A stretch of DNA of 64,000 bases from Pararobbsia alpina (GTDB lineage: Bacteria > Pseudomonadota > Gammaproteobacteria > Burkholderiales > Burkholderiaceae), in assembly GCF_902859895.1 (NCBI RefSeq), contig NZ_CADIKM010000006.1, positions 124,001 to 188,000 on the forward strand. Direction: 5' to 3'. The notes under the pieces were generated by a model. It worked only from the letters and a program-made list of their open reading frames with translations. It did no database searches and was not told where the DNA came from. The position numbers and the translations under genes were made by a program. Of this stretch, positions 59,227-64,000 are shown piece after piece. Position 1 is the stretch's first letter; each line of letters begins with the position of its first letter.

Positions 59227-59979
59227 ATGAATGCTTTGATTACCGGCGCCTCCGCCGGCTTTGGCCGCGCGATCGCGCAACGTCTGATTGCTGCCGGCCA
59301 CACGGTCTTCGCCACCGCGCGCCGCAAGGACAAACTGGACGCCCTGGCGAGGGAACTGGGTTCGAAACTCATTGCGTTCGAACTCGACGTCCGTGACCGC
59401 GACGCAACCGCGGCGCTCGTCAAGCACATCGAGCAACAACACGGCCCCATCGATGCGCTGGTCAACAACGCAGGGCTGGCGCTTGGCCTCGGCCCCGCGC
59501 AACAGTCCTCGCTCGACGAGTGGGACACGATGATCGACACGAACATCAAGGGTCTTGTCTACATGACCCACGCTGCATTGCCGGGAATGGTCGAGCGCAA
59601 TCACGGCTGGATCATCAACCTTGGCTCAATTGCAGGCACGTATCCCTATCCTGGCGGCAACGTCTATGGCGCGACCAAGGCGTTTGTCCATCAGTTCACT
59701 TTAAATCTGAAGTCGGATCTGGTCGGAAAGAAGGTTCGGGTGACGTCGATCGAGCCCGGCCTATGTGGAGGCACAGAATTCTCTGTCACACGTTTCGGAG
59801 GAGATGAGTCGAAGGCGGCCAATGTCTACCAAGGCACCGAGCCGATTACTGCAGACGACATCGCCGAGACTGTGTCATGGCTTCTGTCGCTTCCTTCGCA
59901 TGTCAACATCAATACGATTGAAATGATGCCGACGTGCCAGGCATCTGGCGCCTTTTCGATCGTTCGATCGGGCGCATGA
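59227..59979 (+). CDS. Short-chain dehydrogenase, YdfG-like
   Basis: A 250-residue Rossmann-fold oxidoreductase. The nucleotide motif TGASAGFG is at residues 6-13, NNAG at 80-83, and the catalytic set S134, Y147, K151 (YGATK). It resembles NADP-dependent 3-hydroxy acid dehydrogenase YdfG, which oxidises L-serine, L-allo-threonine and 3-hydroxy acids. The start is fixed by the motif spacing; the frame extends far upstream as a shadow of prpB. Divergent from prpB. Confidence 0.9.
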   Translation: MNALITGASAGFGRAIAQRLIAAGHTVFATARRKDKLDALARELGSKLIAFELDVRDRDATAALVKHIEQQHGPIDALVNNAGLALGLGPAQQSSLDEWDTMIDTNIKGLVYMTHAALPGMVERNHGWIINLGSIAGTYPYPGGNVYGATKAFVHQFTLNLKSDLVGKKVRVTSIEPGLCGGTEFSVTRFGGDESKAANVYQGTEPITADDIAETVSWLLSLPSHVNINTIEMMPTCQASGAFSIVRSGA

Positions 59980-60027
59980 GCGGGTGCATGCGCAGGCTCA
60001 TGCGCGGGTGCATGCGCGGGTTCTCAT
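59980..60027 (+). repeat. 24-bp imperfect direct repeat after the dehydrogenase gene
   Basis: CGGGTGCATGCGC occurs at 59980-59992 and 60004-60016 within a 24-base period. No gene covers it. It may be a slippage product. Confidence 0.6.
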
Positions 60028-60210
60028 AAGCGAAGCCCGGGCGTCGCGCAAAGGACGCGATCCGCGCATGCCGCAGCTTGCTCGCACGTGTGCGGCAGAC
60101 ACACAAGGCAACAACAGTTGCCAAAGCCGCTCGATCACGGCGCAGATCGCCGGCCGGAAGCAGTCCACTCAGGTGAATGAGCATTGCTTTCCGGCCACCA
60201 TCCCGCCCCC

Positions 60211-60507
60211 TCACTCCATCAACGCCTTCGGATATACCTTCACGTCCTCACTGGCCAAGGTCCTCAGTTGGCGCTGTGCGTGCTCGATGTACTCGCTCGG
60301 ATACTGGTTGGGATTGGCGTGCAGCAAGCCATTGCGGTGAGCTTCATGCAGGTCCTGCCTGACCTGCTCGCGCGTGAGGCCTTGCAACGTCATCTTCGGC
60401 GCCGCGGCATGCATCGAATCGGCATTCGCGGCCGCGCTGCCGGCAAAGCTGCTGATGGAAGCGGCAAGCAAGAGGCTCAGGGAAATACGACGGGTCGCGC
60501 GTTTCAT
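60211..60507 (-). CDS. Secreted DUF4148 protein
   Basis: A 98-residue periplasmic protein with a signal peptide (about residues 8-27, ending GSAAA) and the DUF4148 core LTREQVRQDLHEAHRNGLL. The family is abundant in Burkholderia and of unknown function. A paralogue lies at 60883 on the same strand. Confidence 0.85.
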   Translation of the reverse strand: MKRATRRISLSLLLAASISSFAGSAAANADSMHAAAPKMTLQGLTREQVRQDLHEAHRNGLLHANPNQYPSEYIEHAQRQLRTLASEDVKVYPKALME

Positions 60508-60712
60508 CTATTCAGACTCCTGGAAGGGCGGACACTAAGACATGTCCGTGCCTTAATCTAGCGACATCTTGATGAACATCGACGCGAATAGTGAGAAATG
60601 AGTTTTTCGGAAAGTTAGAGGTGCTTCAGATCCCATATGCAGGGCACCACCGCCAAGCTGCGGCATTCGGTCGCAGGCTTCAAATTTCGAAGGCAACGCT
60701 CAATCTGAACGC

Positions 60713-60743
60713 AAAAAAGCCCGACAGGATCGCTGTCGGGCTT
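60713..60743 (-). terminator. Rho-independent terminator between the two DUF4148 genes
   Basis: An 11-bp stem AAGCCCGACAG/CTGTCGGGCTT (60717-60727 with 60733-60743), loop GATCG, and a run of six U on the minus strand. Confidence 0.88.
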
Positions 60744-60882
60744 AAAACACACCTTATGGATAGTCCAGGGTGCGAGGAGTGACGCAGACCAGCTAGCTTT
60801 GGGCAAACGCCGAGGCGTTTGCGAAAACCGATGAAACAAAGGGTGCAAAAATCACTACGCGTTTTACAGACGTCTTACGGAC

Positions 60883-61161
60883 TTACTCTTGCATGCCCGA
60901 CGTGGGCGCGGTCGCAGCGACATCGGTGTTGGCGACATGATGCGGAGCAACGGCGTACTGGCGCGGCTGTGCGTCACGCCCGACAGGGAAGTTGTTGCGG
61001 GGCGTTTGCTCAATCAATTTGCCTTGTTCTTCTGCCTGAACCAGTTGTGCCTTGACTTCAGCGCGGGTCAGGCCGACGTCGCCGGTGCTCTGGGCAAAGG
61101 CGGGGGCGGCAAGTGCAGCAGCGGCGGAAACGAGCAGGGCGGAAATCAGGGTGCGTTTCAT
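60883..61161 (-). CDS. Secreted DUF4148 protein, second copy
   Basis: A 92-residue protein with a signal peptide (MKRTLISALLVSAAAALAAP, ending AFA) and the DUF4148 core LTRAEVKAQLVQAEEQGKL. It has its own terminator downstream, so the two copies are separately transcribed despite sharing a strand. Confidence 0.87.
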   Translation of the reverse strand: MKRTLISALLVSAAAALAAPAFAQSTGDVGLTRAEVKAQLVQAEEQGKLIEQTPRNNFPVGRDAQPRQYAVAPHHVANTDVAATAPTSGMQE

Positions 61162-61571
61162 GGTGTTACTCCTAGCGATGGATTTATCTCGGTTTCGGCG
61201 GAGTCCTCGTAAGACGTCTCGCCGTTGGAGCTAATGTAAACCCTAGGCTATCGAACAAAAAGGTTGATAACCGAAATAAATAGTTTCGCTTGTCGCAATA
61301 ATCAAGGCACGAATGCTGCATTGCAAAACCCTATTCCGTGAATGGGGGCTAGCCGAAAATGCCTGCCCACAAAGGATCTTGAGAAAAATACGTCGAAAAA
61401 ATGTCGACGGAGAGCCCTCAATGCCGTCAGGGGATCTATGCGCGCAAGCTTGGGAAACACACGATCTGCGGAGCCCTCAAGGTCAAAATTTCGACTTTCC
61501 GAGGAGCAATCTCATCAAAACCACAACGTCCAATGGAGATCGCCCCTATCGACCAAAGGGAGAAAATATGC
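61162..61571. other. Intergenic region of about 410 bases, AT-richer than its surroundings
   Basis: This holds the promoter side of the DUF4148 gene and the 3' flank of the Lrp gene. GGAG(A)GCCCTCAA-like segments occur twice (near 61409 and 61471). The short open frames here lack credible products. Confidence 0.4.
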
Positions 61572-62015
61572 TTAGAGCTTCATCGTCGACAACAGAATGC
61601 TCGTTTCCGTCGCCGCGATGCCGTCGATCGTCCGGATTCGCGTGAGCACGCGGTCGAACGCGCCCAGATCGTCGGCACGTACTTCCGCCACGACGTCCCA
61701 TCGACCGTTCGTCGTATGAAGTGACTGGACGGCCGGCTCGCCGCGCAAAGCGCTCAAGACCTGCCCGGCGCGATTGCCTTCAACCGCGATGCTCATCCAG
61801 CCGCGGACGCGTTGCTCCTCGGCTTCGGGCTTGAGCCGGACGGTATAGCCGACGATCACCCCCTCGGCCTGCATGCGGTCGATCCGGTTCTGCACCGTCC
61901 CGCGGGACACGCGCAGGGCCTTGGCGAGATGGGCAACCGGCAGCCGGGCGTTGTCCCGGAGAAGCGCCAGCAATTGACGATCGGTGTCGTCGAGTGAATG
62001 CAGTGCTTCGGCCAT
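61572..62015 (-). CDS. Lrp/AsnC family regulator
   Basis: A 147-residue Lrp-type regulator: winged HTH (LDDTDRQLLALLRDNARLPV, then RVSRGTVQNRIDRM) and AsnC/RAM domain (about 65-140). GGGAGAG precedes ATG 62015. It is divergent from ornithine cyclodeaminase with about 345 bases between the starts, a common pairing in which the regulator controls the catabolic enzyme in response to ornithine or arginine (inference). Confidence 0.92.
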   Translation of the reverse strand: MAEALHSLDDTDRQLLALLRDNARLPVAHLAKALRVSRGTVQNRIDRMQAEGVIVGYTVRLKPEAEEQRVRGWMSIAVEGNRAGQVLSALRGEPAVQSLHTTNGRWDVVAEVRADDLGAFDRVLTRIRTIDGIAATETSILLSTMKL

Positions 62016-62359
62016 CGGTCTCTCCCGGGAATGCTCGCAATCTTTCAAACGCGATACGCCAAGTCAGCATTGTGCCAGTCATTGCTGTCACTTTGACGCG
62101 AAGGGCTAACGGATTGCGCACTCTGCTGGCTATTTGTTGACCTTGCAAACCGGCACAATCAGACAGGGCGACGGCTCCCCGCAAATTCACCCGGCTCCGC
62201 CGCCTGCTCCCTGTTTGCGCCTGAACCCACCGGGCGTCGATCCCCTGACATCGGCGCGAGCGGCCGGCAGGCCTTGAAACACCCGGTTGCGTTTAATCGC
62301 ACCACGTGGCGTCCTGCCTTCGGAACCCGGATTCGCCACAGACTCTTTGGAGATTCAAC

Positions 62360-63499
62360 ATGACCCGCTATCTCGACGTCACCGACCTGTTCAGGTTAAT
62401 CGACGCGGTCGGCGTGCCACGGATGTTGGAGGACATTGCCAGCGAGATCGAGGCAGATTTCCTGCGCTGGTCGTCGTTCGACAAGAACGCCCGTGTTGCG
62501 GCTCACTCGCTCGACGGTGTAATCGAACTGATGCCCGTCGCGGACAAGACGCGCTTCGGCTTCAAATTCGTCAATGGCCATCCGAACAACTCGCGTGTCG
62601 GCCTGCCGACCGTCATGGCATTCGGCGCGCTGGCCGATGTGGCCACCGGCTATCCGCTGCTGCTCAGTGAGTTCACACTCGCCACGGCGATCCGCACCGC
62701 GGCGACCTCGGTGGTCGCCGCACGTCGGCTTGCGCGACCCCATTCGCGCAAGATGGCCCTGATCGGCAACGGCGCGCAGTCTGAATTCCAGGCGCTTGCC
62801 TTTCACGCCCTGCTCGGCATCGACGAAATCCGCGCCTTCGATGTCGACGCGGCGGCGACGGAAAAGCTGATCCGCAACCTTGCGCCCTGGCGCGGCTTGC
62901 GCATCACGCGCGCGGCTTCGGTCGCTGAAGCGATGCGCGGCACCGATATCGTCACCACCGCGACGGCCGACAAGCGTCTCGCGACGATCGTCGATGTTTC
63001 GCTCGTCGAACCGGGCATGCACTTCAATGCGATCGGCGGCGATTGCCCTGGCAAGACGGAGCTTGATCCGAAGATACTCGAGCGCGCACGCGTGGTGGTC
63101 GAATTCGAACCGCAATCGCGCATCGAAGGCGAGATCCAGCAAATGCCCGCCTCGTTTGTCGTCACTGAACTGTCGTGCATCCTCGCGGGCCAGGAGCCGG
63201 GCCGGCATACGAACGACGAAGTCACTGTCTTCGATTCCGTGGGCTTCGCGCTCGAGGACTTTTCGACCTTGCGCTATCTGCTCGACACAGCTACACGACT
63301 CGGCATCGGAACTGAGATTGGCCTTGTTGCCGAGGCGCCTGATCCTAAGAATTTGTTCGGATATCTGCTCGACAATCGGCCGTCGGCACTCGCCGGTTGC
63401 GCCCCTCTATCGAGTTCTGTTCAGAATGTGGCGGCGTTCGCCAAGGTTACGGCGAATCAACCGTTCCGTGAAAGCCCGTCGGCGTTCATATCGGGATGA
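62360..63499 (+). CDS. Ornithine cyclodeaminase
   Basis: A 379-residue OCD/mu-crystallin family enzyme, which converts L-ornithine to L-proline and ammonia using bound NAD. The nucleotide-binding block is MALIGNGAQSEFQALAFHAL, and GGDCPGKTELDPKIL and FEPQSRIEGEIQQ are characteristic. The length fits the ornithine-specific (Agrobacterium-type) subgroup. The start MTRYLDVTDLFRL follows TTGGAGA. The last 30 residues are poorly conserved in character. Confidence 0.92.
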   Translation: MTRYLDVTDLFRLIDAVGVPRMLEDIASEIEADFLRWSSFDKNARVAAHSLDGVIELMPVADKTRFGFKFVNGHPNNSRVGLPTVMAFGALADVATGYPLLLSEFTLATAIRTAATSVVAARRLARPHSRKMALIGNGAQSEFQALAFHALLGIDEIRAFDVDAAATEKLIRNLAPWRGLRITRAASVAEAMRGTDIVTTATADKRLATIVDVSLVEPGMHFNAIGGDCPGKTELDPKILERARVVVEFEPQSRIEGEIQQMPASFVVTELSCILAGQEPGRHTNDEVTVFDSVGFALEDFSTLRYLLDTATRLGIGTEIGLVAEAPDPKNLFGYLLDNRPSALAGCAPLSSSVQNVAAFAKVTANQPFRESPSAFISG

Positions 63500-63511
63500 T
63501 CTGCGCTCAGG

Positions 63512-63533
63512 TGCCGCCCATTCCGGGGCGGCA
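63512..63533 (+). other. Hairpin after ornithine cyclodeaminase
   Basis: An 8-bp stem TGCCGCCC/GGGCGGCA (63512-63519 with 63526-63533), 6-base loop, no U-tract. It lies just upstream of the ribosome site of the next ORF, so it may be a weak terminator or part of that gene's leader. Confidence 0.5.
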
Positions 63534-63549
63534 ATGACCAAGGATCTCC

Positions 63550-64000
63550 ATGTTTTCATGTCCCCACTGCCGGCCCATGCCGGCAGCGCACTGCTGGCGC
63601 CCCCGTTCCAACAGTTATGATCTCGTGAGCGCGCAGCGCTCGGTCAACGTGGTCGCGGCACATGGCCCCATGTCGCCCCCGGTTCGCATCGAGTCCATGC
63701 ATCCGGCAAGCCTCACGCAACCGCGAACGACGGTGTCGAATGCGCTGCATCCCACGGTCGACGAATGCGTAGCCGGACCGTCGACATCAGGGCTTCGAGC
63801 CTCGGAATTCCAACTCAACCCGGCTTATTTCATCGACGAAGCTGACCGCCCTGGGGAGACCGGCATTCTCCATTTAGCGTCCAATCGCGATCGGGGCTTG
63901 TCTGAACCGTTGCCGCGAGTCGTCCGTGCCGCGTGGGAAACGACCGGCGCGCTGCAGGGTTTCTACGGCGCGGAATTCTCGCATGCACTGCAGTGTGCGG
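63550..64000 (+). CDS. Incomplete gene beginning like an Ogr/Delta zinc-finger protein
   Basis: An open frame with ATG at 63550 and AAGGA 6 bases upstream, open to the right edge (150 codons seen). It begins MFSCPHCRPMPAAHC, close to the start of Ogr/Delta phage late-gene activators (MFxCPxC), and residues 35-55 (SAQRSVNVVAAHGP, then HPASLTQP) can be laid over the Ogr second half, but the second cysteine pair is missing. From about residue 60 the sequence (FQLNPAYFIDEADRPGETGI, WETTGALQGFYGAEFSHALQ) matches nothing I recognise. It could be a fusion, a diverged effector-like protein, or a chance frame. Confidence 0.45.
   Translation, partial: MFSCPHCRPMPAAHCWRPRSNSYDLVSAQRSVNVVAAHGPMSPPVRIESMHPASLTQPRTTVSNALHPTVDECVAGPSTSGLRASEFQLNPAYFIDEADRPGETGILHLASNRDRGLSEPLPRVVRAAWETTGALQGFYGAEFSHALQCA

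Overview
The window reads as chromosomal core DNA of a GC-rich betaproteobacterium, most likely Burkholderia sensu lato (Burkholderia, Paraburkholderia, Mycetohabitans or a close relative). The evidence is the run rimP-nusA-infB-rbfA-truB / MarR-EmrAB efflux / typA-sucA-sucB-lpdA-zapE, two small secreted DUF4148 proteins, the very long IF-2 and RluB proteins, and a prpB-prpC-prpD methylcitrate cluster. The taxonomic call is inference from gene content and order. Nearly all DNA is coding. The many long open frames opposite real genes are GC-bias shadows and are omitted.

Layout. 1-8.3 kb: most of recC (minus strand, running off the left edge), a FUSC-family membrane protein, a small membrane protein, a hicAB toxin-antitoxin pair with a palindromic operator, and an Lrp regulator divergent from a cysteine-dioxygenase-like enzyme. 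8.3-14.6 kb: an MscS-type channel, an Rrf2 regulator without cysteines, an Ala-rich lipoprotein, a Fis-type HTH remnant, a DUF2147 secreted protein and a stand-alone DUF4096 (IS5-type N-terminal) protein. 14.7-24 kb: zapE, then lpdA-sucB-sucA (2-oxoglutarate dehydrogenase) and typA, all minus strand. 24-29.3 kb: a MarR regulator followed by a tripartite EmrAB-type drug pump. 29.3-39.9 kb: the minus-strand rimP-nusA-infB-rbfA-truB transcription/translation operon, preceded by scpB and rluB.

40-48.7 kb: an aminotransferase, a LysR regulator, a second DUF4096 protein, and a loose region of small secreted, membrane and unknown proteins with several terminators and a pentanucleotide repeat, ending with bamC and an unknown protein. 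48.9-52.2 kb: mmsA facing a MocR-type regulator across an intergenic region with strong repeats. 52.3-59.1 kb: prpB-prpC-prpD (propionate catabolism) followed on the same strand by a large KAP-like membrane P-loop NTPase and an exported peroxiredoxin. 59.2-64 kb: a short-chain dehydrogenase, two DUF4148 paralogues, an Lrp/ornithine-cyclodeaminase divergent pair, and an incomplete gene whose N-terminus begins like an Ogr/Delta phage zinc finger.

The genes join up in a few functional blocks: TCA cycle (sucAB-lpdA), odd-chain and branched-chain carbon use (prpBCD, mmsA), amino-acid-responsive regulators next to their probable targets (two Lrp, one MocR), translation machinery, and envelope functions (BamC, MscS, FUSC, EmrAB). 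The least explained items are the KAP-like NTPase (52985-55270), the edge ORF at 63550, the two solitary DUF4096 proteins, and the structured DNA around hicAB and mmsA.
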